From contig NZ_CADIKH010000011.1 in assembly GCF_902859855.1 (NCBI RefSeq), positions 1 through 64,000 on the forward strand: a stretch of 64,000 nt of DNA, in the 5' to 3' direction. The position numbers and the translations under genes were made by a program. This document shows positions 22,982-32,250 of the stretch, in pieces. The stretch comes from Paraburkholderia humisilvae (GTDB taxonomy: Bacteria; Pseudomonadota; Gammaproteobacteria; Burkholderiales; Burkholderiaceae). The notes beneath the pieces are model-generated. The model was not told the origin of the DNA. It was given only the letters and a program-made list of their open reading frames with translations, and did no database searches. Position 1 is the stretch's first letter, and every line of letters starts with the position of its first letter.

Positions 22982-24358
22982 TCAAAAGCAGGCGTACCAC
23001 ACCTGTGCGCCGGCCTTGGAGTTATGAACAGCGAATGTCCGATTGTCCGGCCCGCCATCGGTTTGCAGAAAAACGCCCCACAGGCCAAACCCGTCCGACT
23101 GATTGTTCTCGATGCCCTGCATAAAGCACCAGTTGTAGGGTCCCACCACCGCATCGCCCGTCGCGATCCCACTTACGCGCGGCTGCATGGACCCCAATGC
23201 TGTCCAGACACCGGATTGACAAAACAGCGGGCCGCTACCCGAGTTGCCGATCGACCCATTATTACAAGGTCTACTACCCTGTACCGCAAAGCCGTTAACC
23301 TGCACGAATTGGTTCGCAGTAAGCGTGCTTCCTGCAGTAAGCGTGCCGTTGACGGTCATGGAACCATTAACCTGCGCCCCACCGTCGACTTGCAAACTTC
23401 CCGTCGAATGCATAAAGGCAGCAGTCACCGTCCCGTTGGAAGCCCACAGATTTCCCGCTGCAATAACCTCTCTGGCATTGACGTCCGCCGGCGCACCGGC
23501 CAGATTTTGAACAGATAACGAACCGTTCTGCCGAATGAATGAATTGGCAGTGTCCGCGGCGTAAAAAGAATTCCCCACCTGAACGCTGTTCCCCGTGGGC
23601 GTCACTATCTTCTGCGCGCTGACTGTGCTGGCGTTGTTCAGGTTGTTCGCGTTCATGTCGATGGCCGTTTCCATCTGATTCGCTTGAGGATTCCCCGGCA
23701 CAACCACCCGCGACAGATAATTCGAAACGGCCGATGCACTCTGGAAAAAGCCCGCGGCGGCAAGATGCCCTCCGCCCGGCGAACCACCGAAATTCGTCAT
23801 GACCGCATTCCAGCCGCCCATCGCGCCGGTGGCGTTAGCCGGCGTGAGGCTCGACACGTAACCGCCCGCGCCCCCGAGAATCCGGGCAATGCTACGCAGG
23901 TCTCCCTCCTTGATGACGCTTCCACCCGTCGTCACCACCATCACGTCAAGTTGTCCGGACGTCGGCTCCTTGAAAACGCGCAGCGAATATTGCTGCCCAT
24001 ACACGTTAGTCTGGCTTACCGTGGTCGTGCCGTTCATAAAGGTGGCCCATGGGTACGTGACCGATGGATTTGCCGCAGCCTGCACAGTCGTGTAGTTCTG
24101 GTTAAACCACGTCAACGCCTGCTGAAACACCGTGTTCAGGTTGTCGGCGGCGTTCTGATTGTCTTTCTCATCAGCGTTCGCCTTGATCCACGTACCGACG
24201 ATGGCCATCGCGAACAACAGCACGCCCATCACGACCACAGCCTCCAGCGATATCACCCCGCTCTGCCGAACCGCATCGTTTGCCGCGCCTCGCCGTGCCT
24301 GACGAATCACCCGTCGTTGCCGCGCGATGCCCGGCACTCCACCCTGCGCCCTGTTCAT
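22982..24358 (-). CDS. pilV: PilV-like type IVB minor pilin / adhesin (shufflon-type N-domain)
   Basis: The 458-aa protein starts at an ATG overlapping the upstream ATPase stop, with AGGAAGAG as ribosome site. The prepilin motif is SG|VISLEAVVVMGVLLFAMA (cleavage after Gly34, Glu at +5). A long N-domain then matches R64 PilV, with collagen-like short repeats (GSMTVNGTLTAGSTLTANQ). The C-terminal part holds paired cysteines (RPCNNGSIG, LFCQSGVW, NWCFMQG, WYACF), as in PilV receptor-binding tails. I found no adjacent alternative C-terminal cassettes or rci recombinase gene, so this appears to be a single fixed allele. Confidence 0.85.
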   Translation of the reverse strand: MNRAQGGVPGIARQRRVIRQARRGAANDAVRQSGVISLEAVVVMGVLLFAMAIVGTWIKANADEKDNQNAADNLNTVFQQALTWFNQNYTTVQAAANPSVTYPWATFMNGTTTVSQTNVYGQQYSLRVFKEPTSGQLDVMVVTTGGSVIKEGDLRSIARILGGAGGYVSSLTPANATGAMGGWNAVMTNFGGSPGGGHLAAAGFFQSASAVSNYLSRVVVPGNPQANQMETAIDMNANNLNNASTVSAQKIVTPTGNSVQVGNSFYAADTANSFIRQNGSLSVQNLAGAPADVNAREVIAAGNLWASNGTVTAAFMHSTGSLQVDGGAQVNGSMTVNGTLTAGSTLTANQFVQVNGFAVQGSRPCNNGSIGNSGSGPLFCQSGVWTALGSMQPRVSGIATGDAVVGPYNWCFMQGIENNQSDGFGLWGVFLQTDGGPDNRTFAVHNSKAGAQVWYACF

Positions 24359-25320
24359 TTGCTCTTCCTCGAAACCCACGCCGAAGCGCTCGCCTGGTGC
24401 TCGATGTCCAGTCGGAGCCCCGCGAAGTTCCCCTCGCGAATTTTCGTCTTCACCGAGTCGTTGTCCTTCACCACCAGCATCTTCGACCGCAGCCGCTTGC
24501 CGAACTGCCCCGGCCTCGGTTGAATACTGTCGAGCGTTTGCCACACAAAGGCAGCCAGCCCCTTCGCAATCACACTTCCCGCTTCGTCCATCCGCTGAAC
24601 CGCCAGCGAATGCAGTCGTTCGATACCTCCCTCGATGTCCTCGCAATGCTGAGTCGCGAAGATCAAGTGTCCATTAAGGCCAGCACGCGCCGCCTCGGCC
24701 GCGGTATCCGGGTCCCGGATCTCACCTAGAAAGATGATCTCCGCGCCGCTTCTGAGGCCAATGCGGAGTTGCTCCTGGTATCCACCGTTTGTCGCGTTCG
24801 CCCAAACCTGAACGATTCGGCCATTCCCGTGGCGCCCTTCGAGGTTCAACTCAGGCGGATCCTCCACGCCGAAGCCAAGCCCGCCATAGCGCTTGACTCG
24901 CTCGAGAAACAGCGAACCGGCGGTCGACGTCTTGCCCATCTTCATCTCGCCACCGACCACCACGAGGCCCCGCAAGCCCTTCTCCAGCAAAACATCCAAC
25001 ACCGGATCGCTCAGGCCCAACGCACTGGGCGAGCGCACGTCGGCGTGCGGTTGGCGCAGCGCGAACACCGTCTCGTGGACGCCCACATACATCGTCACGC
25101 GGTACAGCACGTCCCCGACTGGAATCGAAAACTCACGCGCCCGATTTGCCTTCGAGAAATGGACGCACGTGGCGCGGAGCGACGCGACGTCGGCCATCAA
25201 CTCCTCCGGCACAGGAACCAGGCCTTGCACCCCATCGAGACCGGAGATTTCGCTGAAACTCTCGCCGAGATACAAATCGACAAATTCAATCGAATTGATC
25301 TTCTTCACGCCGTCCGCCAT
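24355..25320 (-). CDS. Second GspE/PilT-family ATPase of the type IVB pilus locus
   Basis: The 321-aa P-loop ATPase has Walker A GEMKMGKT (124-131), an Asp-box-like FGVEDPPELN, Walker B-like EIIFLGEIRDPDTA, and GHLIFATQH as the His box. The order and length fit the PilT/PilU retraction subfamily better than the larger PilQ assembly ATPase. R64 has no such gene; bundle-forming pili have the equivalent BfpF. It lies between pilS and pilV and overlaps pilV by 4 bp. Role in retraction is inferred. Confidence 0.8.
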   Translation of the reverse strand: MADGVKKINSIEFVDLYLGESFSEISGLDGVQGLVPVPEELMADVASLRATCVHFSKANRAREFSIPVGDVLYRVTMYVGVHETVFALRQPHADVRSPSALGLSDPVLDVLLEKGLRGLVVVGGEMKMGKTSTAGSLFLERVKRYGGLGFGVEDPPELNLEGRHGNGRIVQVWANATNGGYQEQLRIGLRSGAEIIFLGEIRDPDTAAEAARAGLNGHLIFATQHCEDIEGGIERLHSLAVQRMDEAGSVIAKGLAAFVWQTLDSIQPRPGQFGKRLRSKMLVVKDNDSVKTKIREGNFAGLRLDIEHQASASAWVSRKSK

Positions 25321-25326
25321 GTGCCG

Positions 25327-25947
25327 TTATTTCGTGCTCGTCCAGAGAATCGAGCTCGGATCGCTCGAGCATGCGGTCTGGGCCGTAGCCGTCGCAAGCG
25401 GGCCGGTATTCGCCGATCCGCTGTTCACGGACACCGAGTCGAACTGCCCGTTTTGCGACACCGACGACACAATCTTGATGCAGTTTTTTTCCGGCACACC
25501 CGGATCGCTCAGCGTGAAGCCCTGACCCGTGCTCTTGATGTCGTACGGTTGCCCCCAGTTGTTCATGATCTGGGCGCCGCTTATCGCCATATTTCCCGGC
25601 ACCTTCCCCATCGCAATCAGCGTGGGCGACAAATCCGTGCCGGACGAGCCATAGCCGGCCGACGTCTTGATCTCCCTGATCGCACCATAGAGCGACTGGA
25701 TGTTGCCGCCCTCGGTGGTATTGTCGGTGCCCAGATACAACTGGCCGATTCGCGACCCGCCCCATACGAGAAGAACCAGGATGATTGCGATCACAACAAT
25801 CGCTTCGATCGAGATCACCCCGCGCGGTGTGCGCCGCCCGCGAATAGGCAGTCTTCTCTTCGCATCGGCGACCGCGCCCGCCGTAGACCCCGACTTCACG
25901 GCACCCACCGCACCGCCCTTCATATCGTTCGTATTGACCTGCTGCAT
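25327..25947 (-). CDS. pilS: PilS-like type IVB major prepilin
   Basis: The protein is about 206 aa from the ATG at 25947; an ATG at 25923 is also possible. After a long basic leader, the class IVB prepilin site RG|VISIEAIVVIAIILVLLVW has Glu at +5. A C-terminal cysteine pair (EKNCIKIV, QTACSSD) forms the usual disulfide loop. The mature protein has the size of a type IVB pilin. No prepilin peptidase gene is present in the window, so processing must come from elsewhere. Confidence 0.85.
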   Translation of the reverse strand: MQQVNTNDMKGGAVGAVKSGSTAGAVADAKRRLPIRGRRTPRGVISIEAIVVIAIILVLLVWGGSRIGQLYLGTDNTTEGGNIQSLYGAIREIKTSAGYGSSGTDLSPTLIAMGKVPGNMAISGAQIMNNWGQPYDIKSTGQGFTLSDPGVPEKNCIKIVSSVSQNGQFDSVSVNSGSANTGPLATATAQTACSSDPSSILWTSTK

Positions 25948-26010
25948 GGCTTTGTTAACCCCCGATATCAATATAAATATACTATTCCGAGACACAAGAA
26001 CCGAACCCAA

Positions 26011-27087
26011 TTACAAGCCGCTGGTAATGCTGTTGGTAATTCCATTCGCGCCGGCGAGAATAAGGAGAATCAGCACGCCGCCCAGACCAATCGCCACCTG
26101 TTTGAATCCCGCAGCGAACTGCTCAAGCCGCTCGATTGTTTCGTCCATCCACTCGTCGGCGAACTGCCTCAACTGCGACTCTCCCCCGTCCATGCTGCCG
26201 ATCAGCTTTACATAGGCAATCGAATCACGGCTCGGGAAGTCGTAGCCACACTCTTTCAGCGCGCCCCCCAGGTCCAGACCGTTCTTGACACCTGCAAGCA
26301 CGCCTTCGATCCGCTCCTTCATATACGGGGACGCACGCTCCGACATCTCCTCCAGAATCTCGACCTTCGAAACGCCCGCCTCGAGCAACACACAAACGTT
26401 GTAGAGAAAGATCGCGCCCTGCACGATCCGATACACGTTCCACGGTGGAATCTTGTCGATAAAAAAGCGCAACCGCCCGGTCAGGCGCGGCATGCTGACA
26501 ATGGCAAAGACCACGAGCCCGATGCAACCGATCAACAGGGCTTCCCCGTGTGCCGCGACGAAATCCGACATGTACTGCATCGCATACGTGCTCGAATCCC
26601 AATACTTTTTCTGTGTCACGCGGAGCAGCTTGGGCATCACCGTGACCGATATCTGGTAGAACGTAATGCCGAGCGCGAGCATGATGATCGCCGGATAGGT
26701 CGTCGCGTTAACGACGGCCTTTCGCATCTGCGTCTTCCGCTTGATGATCTCGGCGGCGCGTGCCAGAGCATCCGCTATCTTCCCGCTCGTATCCCCCGAA
26801 GCGATGGTCGAATGCTCATCGAACGGCGTCCAGGCTTGCAGGACATCCGACAGTCGGGTTCCTTCCTCGACAGCCACGAGGCAATCGCTTGTCACCAGTG
26901 CCTCGATGCGATCGGGTTTTTTGCCCTCGTCGCTATAGACTTCATATTGAGCCTGCAACGCCTTCTTCAGCGAAACCTTGTTCCGCAACAGAAGCGCCAT
27001 CGATCGATAGAAATTGCGCCTCGCCTTGGCCGAAAACCAAAGCCTGTACCACGCAGCGTTCAGACGCTCAGTCAATGCCCCAATCAT
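26011..27087 (-). CDS. pilR: PilR-like inner-membrane platform protein (GspF family)
   Basis: The 358-aa protein has two GspF-type repeats with membrane helices (AIIMLALGITFYQISVTVMP; LLIGCIGLVVFAIVS; a C-terminal IGLGGVLILLILAGANG) and the LSDVLQAWTPFDEHSTIASGDTSG stretch typical of the family. It anchors the pilus assembly ATPase at the inner membrane. It starts 6 bp after pilQ. Confidence 0.9.
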   Translation of the reverse strand: MIGALTERLNAAWYRLWFSAKARRNFYRSMALLLRNKVSLKKALQAQYEVYSDEGKKPDRIEALVTSDCLVAVEEGTRLSDVLQAWTPFDEHSTIASGDTSGKIADALARAAEIIKRKTQMRKAVVNATTYPAIIMLALGITFYQISVTVMPKLLRVTQKKYWDSSTYAMQYMSDFVAAHGEALLIGCIGLVVFAIVSMPRLTGRLRFFIDKIPPWNVYRIVQGAIFLYNVCVLLEAGVSKVEILEEMSERASPYMKERIEGVLAGVKNGLDLGGALKECGYDFPSRDSIAYVKLIGSMDGGESQLRQFADEWMDETIERLEQFAAGFKQVAIGLGGVLILLILAGANGITNSITSGL

Positions 27088-27093
27088 TGCCCA

Positions 27094-28632
27094 TCACCCG
27101 ATCGTAAGCGAGTCTTCATCGAGACCGCACACGGCTTCCTCGCCGAAGTACGGGTCGACAATGCCCTCATTGATCTTCTGGATCAGATGCTGGCACTTCG
27201 TGATCCCGCCCATCTCATTGACCCAGTACGTGCGAGCCGCGCTCGATCCACCATCCGCCGCACGATAGACATTCAGGAGCCTCTGGTTCGTCAGGACCAC
27301 TTCGGCGACCACCGTACGATCGACAACACCGATCCCTCCGCACACCTCGCAATCCTGCTGGTCGCCACGCAGAAACACCGCGGCGGGCAGGCAGTACCGC
27401 TCGACCCGCTCCCGCAGGTCGGGCGCCAGTTCCTTCATGTGCTGTTTGAACGGCCGCTTGCACGCTGGACACAACACGGGCGCCAACGACTGGTTGATCA
27501 ACCCGGTGAAAAGCGCCGCGTCGCCCAGCCGTCGATCCGGCACGCCCAGGTCAGCGAGACGATCGAGCGACGCAAAGCCGTCGCGTGCGTGCGTTGTCGT
27601 CCACAGGCCATGCCCCGTCAGCGCGGCATGAATTGCCGCGATCGCCGAAGCGAGGTCACGCAGCTCGCCGACCATGATGTAATCCGGGTCGAGCCGCATC
27701 AGGTTACTGATCGACTTCGCCCACGCTTCGGAAATGGCATTCAGGTCGTCCATGTTCGCCACGACGAGCGGCGTCTGCACCGCGCCTTCGATCACATATT
27801 CCAGTGGCTGCTCCACCGTCAGCAGATTGATAAGACGGTGATGCAGTTCGAGCAGCATCGACAGAACCACTTGCAGCGACGTCGACTTTCCGGAACCCGT
27901 GACACCCGAAAAGATATTCACGCCACGACGGCGAAGCATCTGCTGGATCGCGCTGACTTGCCGGACGTTGTAGCCGAGGTTCGCGAGCGTTTTCTGCTTC
28001 TTCATATTGCCGTAGAGCAGCCGGAGGACAAGCAGGTTGCCGTACTCCATCGGCCGCGTCGCGATACGCGCGCCGTTCAGTCCGGCAGACTTCAGGAACT
28101 CTCGGGAGAGGCGGCCGTCTTGTGTTTCACGATCGTTGTAGTTCGGCTCGGCAACGTCGGTCATCGACTCATACATACACCGGCACAGCGATTGCCCTTC
28201 CTCCGGGCTCAACTCCATCTTCTCGAACAGCAGACCGTGAATGCGCATCTTCAGCACGGTGCGATTGGCGTAGTTCAGGATATGCATATCGCTCGCCCCC
28301 TCCTTCACGCACTGCTTGATCAGGCCGATCGCGCGGATCTGCATTTTGCTGTCGGCCTTCTCACTGCTCTTCGCTGCCGCGCCCTCCCGCAGCTTCGCGA
28401 ATTGTTCGAGGTTCACGAAACGGCGCTCGCACTTCACACCGAGCCTGTTGAGAAGCAGCTCGTACGCCCGCACGCCATGGTCGCTTTTGTACGACTCCAC
28501 GACGACCAGTGTCCAGTCGGACAGGAGCGCGGCAGCGTGCCGCGCTGCTTCCGGCACTTCGTAAGGCGAACCCTTAACCGAAATCACTCGTGCGTCAGAC
28601 GATTCGAGTGCAACAACTTCGCTCAAGTCCAT
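27094..28632 (-). CDS. pilQ: PilQ-like pilus assembly ATPase (GspE/PilB family)
   Basis: The 512-aa protein has GspE-type ATPase features: Walker A GVTGSGKST (243-251), an Asp box (LINLLTVEQPLEYV), Walker B-like DYIMVGELRD, and a His box (HGLWTTTHARD). A zinc-binding tetracysteine (CPACKRPF...DCEVCGG) lies in the C-domain. A strong GGAGG ribosome site precedes the ATG. It drives pilin polymerisation. In the R64 nomenclature PilQ is the ATPase and PilN the secretin. Confidence 0.92.
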   Translation of the reverse strand: MDLSEVVALESSDARVISVKGSPYEVPEAARHAAALLSDWTLVVVESYKSDHGVRAYELLLNRLGVKCERRFVNLEQFAKLREGAAAKSSEKADSKMQIRAIGLIKQCVKEGASDMHILNYANRTVLKMRIHGLLFEKMELSPEEGQSLCRCMYESMTDVAEPNYNDRETQDGRLSREFLKSAGLNGARIATRPMEYGNLLVLRLLYGNMKKQKTLANLGYNVRQVSAIQQMLRRRGVNIFSGVTGSGKSTSLQVVLSMLLELHHRLINLLTVEQPLEYVIEGAVQTPLVVANMDDLNAISEAWAKSISNLMRLDPDYIMVGELRDLASAIAAIHAALTGHGLWTTTHARDGFASLDRLADLGVPDRRLGDAALFTGLINQSLAPVLCPACKRPFKQHMKELAPDLRERVERYCLPAAVFLRGDQQDCEVCGGIGVVDRTVVAEVVLTNQRLLNVYRAADGGSSAARTYWVNEMGGITKCQHLIQKINEGIVDPYFGEEAVCGLDEDSLTIG

Positions 28633-28643
28633 GATGGATCCTC

Positions 28644-29189
28644 CTAGCGTGCCATGACCTGATTCATCGACGGAATCACGGGCGGCCGCATCATCGGGAC
28701 ACCCTGTGCCATGGTCCCTTCCTGTGCGCCTGCCGCGCTGAGCGCCGCGAGCCCGGAGTCTTTCGAAACGGGAATCGTGATGCTTTTCTCGCCCTTCTTC
28801 TGAACATCTACCGACGATAGAGCGGGGGAAATGGCAATGATCCTGTAGCCCCCGGGCAAGACGTCTCCCACGCCTTGGTCCAGCTGCCCGTTCGGGTAGA
28901 CAAAGGTGGCGGTGGCAACGCCGCGCGCCTCGAAGATACCGGACACGCGCGGCAAACCGTTGCTTTCCGCGCTCGCGCCCAACGCACCGTTGATCGTGCT
29001 AGCTGACTTCTGTTTCAGATCCTGCCGGGCCTGCTCCCGCGCCGCCTCCGCCTTGAGGATCACGGTGTCCGCAATGACCACACGCAGGTCCCCGGCCGTC
29101 TTGACGCGCTCCTCCTGCGCGGCCGCGCCGAACGACAAACCGAACAGCACGGCGATGAGTGTCCAGGAAAAAACGTTACTTTTGCGCAT
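28644..29189 (-). CDS. pilP: PilP-like type IVB pilus protein
   Basis: The 181-aa protein has a signal peptide (MRKSNVFSWTLIAVLFGLSFGAAAQ) and a periplasmic domain with LPRVSGIFEARGVATATFVYPNGQ and VGDVLPGGYRIIAIS, the PilP/GspC-like beta fold that links platform and secretin. Its ATG at 29189 overlaps the pilO stop by 14 bp. Confidence 0.85.
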   Translation of the reverse strand: MRKSNVFSWTLIAVLFGLSFGAAAQEERVKTAGDLRVVIADTVILKAEAAREQARQDLKQKSASTINGALGASAESNGLPRVSGIFEARGVATATFVYPNGQLDQGVGDVLPGGYRIIAISPALSSVDVQKKGEKSITIPVSKDSGLAALSAAGAQEGTMAQGVPMMRPPVIPSMNQVMAR

Positions 29190-30549
29190 AGATGAACCCC
29201 TCGACTTTCCATGTAGCGGACCCGGCCTGAGCGTCCACCGTTTCAGTGATCTTCTCGATTCGAACGCCCTCAAGCCCGGATAGAGCGCCCTTCAATCTGG
29301 CGAAGTGATAGGTAGGGGGCAAACCATCCGAGTAGTTGAAGCTGTACTGACGCCACGTCGCGACTGGGGCTGGCGACGGCGGTTGACCCGGCACGTCTGC
29401 CGGCTTTGCTAGCTTCACAGGCACTTCCGAAACGGTGACAGGTATCACCGCCCCTTCGAAGTACGAATGAAAGTGCGGCATAAGGTCATCCGGCAGCTTC
29501 AGCTTTTCGTCGCCGGCCACAGGCGGTTCAAGCTTCACTTTCACCGTTCCGCTGTTTTGATCCTCGCCGCTGATGTGAGGCTCTTCGCCATACAGATCTC
29601 TTGCTTCGGTGATGAACCCGTCGACCGTCAGTCCTTCCGCTCTGGAATACGTGGCAGTCGCCGTGTGTCCATCACACAGGATTTCCGCGAGCGGCCAGCC
29701 GGCGATACTGAGCTGGAATCGGTCTTCCGTCGCAACGCAGCTCGTCACGTAGTCGTATGCACCGGCCGACGATGCCCACGGGTGAACGAGCGCCTTGACC
29801 CCGAGCTTCTGTCTCGCTTTCGCGTTCAACTCGTCGAGCCTGCGCTGCTGAGCGAGGCGCTGCTGAGCCGCAATACGGGCCGCTTCCTCCGCCTGCCTGT
29901 TCGAATACCATGCATAGCCGGCCACCCCGGCAACGAGCACCAGAACCGACGACACCGCTATCGCGAGCTCACGTTTGGTCAGCCCGAACGTCAGTTGCTT
30001 CAGACGGTGTTCCTTGCGGACCGTCTTTGCGGTGAGGAGTTGATAGATATCGCGCGAGTGTGACGAAAACTCCAGTTCGGGCGGCGCATAGATCGCGTCG
30101 TCGTCGAACTGATGCAGTGTCACGGCGTTGGCGAGGAGCCGCTTCGCTTCTTCCGCGTTGCAGATCGTGTCGAATCCGATGCAGATCATGCGCTCGTACA
30201 CCGCCGTCACCACATATCGCCCGTCGTTCAACGTGAAAGCGCCGAGCCACGAATCACCGAGCTGCGCAGCGAGCGACGCGGCAAGGCTGTACATCCCCTT
30301 CAACGCGGCCGATTTCCTTGGCGCGAAACCTGCCTGGACACGCGTTCCACGACGTACCGCGACAATGTCCCACTCGTGCTTTTTGCCGAGCGTGCGTGCT
30401 TCCGCCATGTAATTGCGGGCATTGCTAAGCGGTTGCCAGAACAGATCCGACACGAACGTCCGGTTGTTGATTTCAACCACCTGGACGCTGAACCGGACGG
30501 GCGCGGACACGGACGGCTTGCGCCTTCTCGCTTTCAGTACCGAAGCCAT
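29176..30549 (-). CDS. pilO: PilO-like type IVB pilus protein
   Basis: The 457-aa protein has a cytoplasmic N-domain with RRGTRVQAGFAPRKS and LGAFTLNDGRYVV. A single membrane segment follows (LAIAVSSVLVLVAGVAGYAWY, about 210-230), then a coiled coil and a periplasmic domain, as in PilO2-type proteins. It is the inner-membrane alignment component, 1 bp after pilN. Confidence 0.85.
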   Translation of the reverse strand: MASVLKARRRKPSVSAPVRFSVQVVEINNRTFVSDLFWQPLSNARNYMAEARTLGKKHEWDIVAVRRGTRVQAGFAPRKSAALKGMYSLAASLAAQLGDSWLGAFTLNDGRYVVTAVYERMICIGFDTICNAEEAKRLLANAVTLHQFDDDAIYAPPELEFSSHSRDIYQLLTAKTVRKEHRLKQLTFGLTKRELAIAVSSVLVLVAGVAGYAWYSNRQAEEAARIAAQQRLAQQRRLDELNAKARQKLGVKALVHPWASSAGAYDYVTSCVATEDRFQLSIAGWPLAEILCDGHTATATYSRAEGLTVDGFITEARDLYGEEPHISGEDQNSGTVKVKLEPPVAGDEKLKLPDDLMPHFHSYFEGAVIPVTVSEVPVKLAKPADVPGQPPSPAPVATWRQYSFNYSDGLPPTYHFARLKGALSGLEGVRIEKITETVDAQAGSATWKVEGFIYAQK

Positions 30550-30550
30550 G

Positions 30551-32248
30551 TCAATCGTCCGCGAGAACTGGGGTGATCAGAACGACCAGCATCGTGTGGC
30601 TCTTTGTTACGTTCACGCCGCCGCCCAAAGCGAAAAAACTGGCGGTGCCGGCGCCATCACGCGTCGAGTTCTCGTCGTCGTAGTCCTGGCCCGCTAGCAT
30701 GACCGTATCGCCCGGTTTGACGCGGATCGTATTCGACGTGTTGAGCGGCATCGAGATATCCGGCAGCTCGATCTTCGAATCGCCGCTCGTGACGACTCGC
30801 GGCTGCCCCTTTAGGCTCGACAGGTTGATGTTCATCCGCAACTGGATCTTGTTGTCCTCGCGGATATACGGAAACATCGATATGTTGAAACCGGTGTTGA
30901 TCGTCCCCGGCTGCAGCGAGGTACTCGTCCCCACCTGCGCTGTTTGCGTTTCGGTCGCGCTTTGAAGGTAGCCGTCCTGTTCACCGGTTTGTGTCGCGAC
31001 GGCGTTCAGATTCATCGTCGGCAGTTGGGTGCTTCGCAAAAGCCGCGCCGAACCCTGCTCGTTCAACGCGCTGACGATCGCTTGCGTTCCGCCCCACGGC
31101 GAGCCGGACGTGCTCAGAATGGAGAACGTCGCATTGACCGCATTGGTCGGCGCCGCGAACACATTGGAAACGTTTATTCCATATTTTCCAGTCAACGTTT
31201 TGTATAACGCATCCCAACTCACTCCGGCCGAATCCGTGTTCGTAATCGTCACGGAAATCAGTTGCACATTAAACGTGACGAACTTGTCGAAAAGCTTGTT
31301 CTTCGCGTCGATGTAACGCCTCGCCGCATCCAGCTTCGCGTGCGATGCGGTCACCGTCACACTGCCCATCGACGGTGCGACGCTTACATTCCCTTTGCCC
31401 GCAATTGTTTCGAGGTTGCCCTGAATTTCTTTCCAGAGCGATGTCTTAAGCGCAACCACGGTCGATTGCATGGTCGAGCTCGAGCCGGAACCGTTGCTCG
31501 ACGATGCGCTGGAGCCGCCCGTCTGCGTCGACGACACCCCGTTTGTCTGCGTGGTCCCGCTCTGAAACTCCGATCGCATATCGGTGTCGCTACCGTCCGT
31601 GCCGCTCGCAATCAGGTGAACGGGAAACGTCTGCGTATCGATGCTGTAGATCCTGATCGAGTGATTGTCTTCGTCGGGCCGCCAGGACACGCCGAGACGC
31701 GAAACGACCATATCCATCAGCTCGGTCAGATCGCACCCGCGGCAATTGATATCGATCTTGTGATCATCGGCGATCTTGACGTTTGCCGACTGACCGAAGC
31801 TCGGGAGCGGCGGCACCATGACAGGTCCCGCCGGGGATGGAGTGGGCGACGGTTGGACCCGGCCGGCCGTCATATCCGGGTTGTATATCGTCGCCATCGC
31901 GTCGTCGGTGACGTGAACGGGAATGCCGCATTTCCTGGTGACGACCTGGCCGAACTCAAGCACCGATACCGGCTCGTTCGTGACGATATTCATCGTTCCG
32001 CAGTCGAGACGCGGCAGTTTGGCTGCGGCCGATTCAAAGATCGGGTTCAGACTGACCCACTGTTTCGACAGATACTGCACGGTATCGTTGGCGTGGGACT
32101 GTTGCTGGGAGACCGCGTTCAGGTGCCCCGCAATCGTCGTTTTGTCATTCTGGGCGGACGTTTCGATATGCGAGGCATGCCGGAAGGTGTCGCACCCGGA
32201 TAGCAGGAGTGCCAGAAGCGCTGCCGTCGCATTGAGCGTCTTTCTCAT
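30551..32248 (-). CDS. pilN: PilN-like lipoprotein secretin of the type IVB pilus
   Basis: The 565-aa protein has a lipoprotein signal (LLALLLSGC, Cys19). N-terminal periplasmic domains include CGIPVHVTDDAM and INCRGCDLTELMDMVV. A low-complexity Ser/Gly segment precedes the C-terminal secretin domain, whose typical end includes IRVKPGDTVMLAGQDYD. It forms the outer-membrane pore. Its start is 2 bp from the TcpQ-type gene, whose product is expected to help it localise. Confidence 0.92.
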   Translation of the reverse strand: MRKTLNATAALLALLLSGCDTFRHASHIETSAQNDKTTIAGHLNAVSQQQSHANDTVQYLSKQWVSLNPIFESAAAKLPRLDCGTMNIVTNEPVSVLEFGQVVTRKCGIPVHVTDDAMATIYNPDMTAGRVQPSPTPSPAGPVMVPPLPSFGQSANVKIADDHKIDINCRGCDLTELMDMVVSRLGVSWRPDEDNHSIRIYSIDTQTFPVHLIASGTDGSDTDMRSEFQSGTTQTNGVSSTQTGGSSASSSNGSGSSSTMQSTVVALKTSLWKEIQGNLETIAGKGNVSVAPSMGSVTVTASHAKLDAARRYIDAKNKLFDKFVTFNVQLISVTITNTDSAGVSWDALYKTLTGKYGINVSNVFAAPTNAVNATFSILSTSGSPWGGTQAIVSALNEQGSARLLRSTQLPTMNLNAVATQTGEQDGYLQSATETQTAQVGTSTSLQPGTINTGFNISMFPYIREDNKIQLRMNINLSSLKGQPRVVTSGDSKIELPDISMPLNTSNTIRVKPGDTVMLAGQDYDDENSTRDGAGTASFFALGGGVNVTKSHTMLVVLITPVLADD

Positions 32249-32250
32249 GA

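Noticed and set aside
22982..24358. Shufflon in pilV
   Set aside because: No inverted recombination repeats or alternative C-terminal cassettes were seen around the gene.
24769..28647. Very long open frame of 1292 codons on the plus strand
   Set aside because: It is antisense to four pil genes (ATPase, pilS, pilR, pilQ) that have clear family motifs; its translation is Arg/His-rich and low in conserved pattern. It is a by-product of high GC codon bias.
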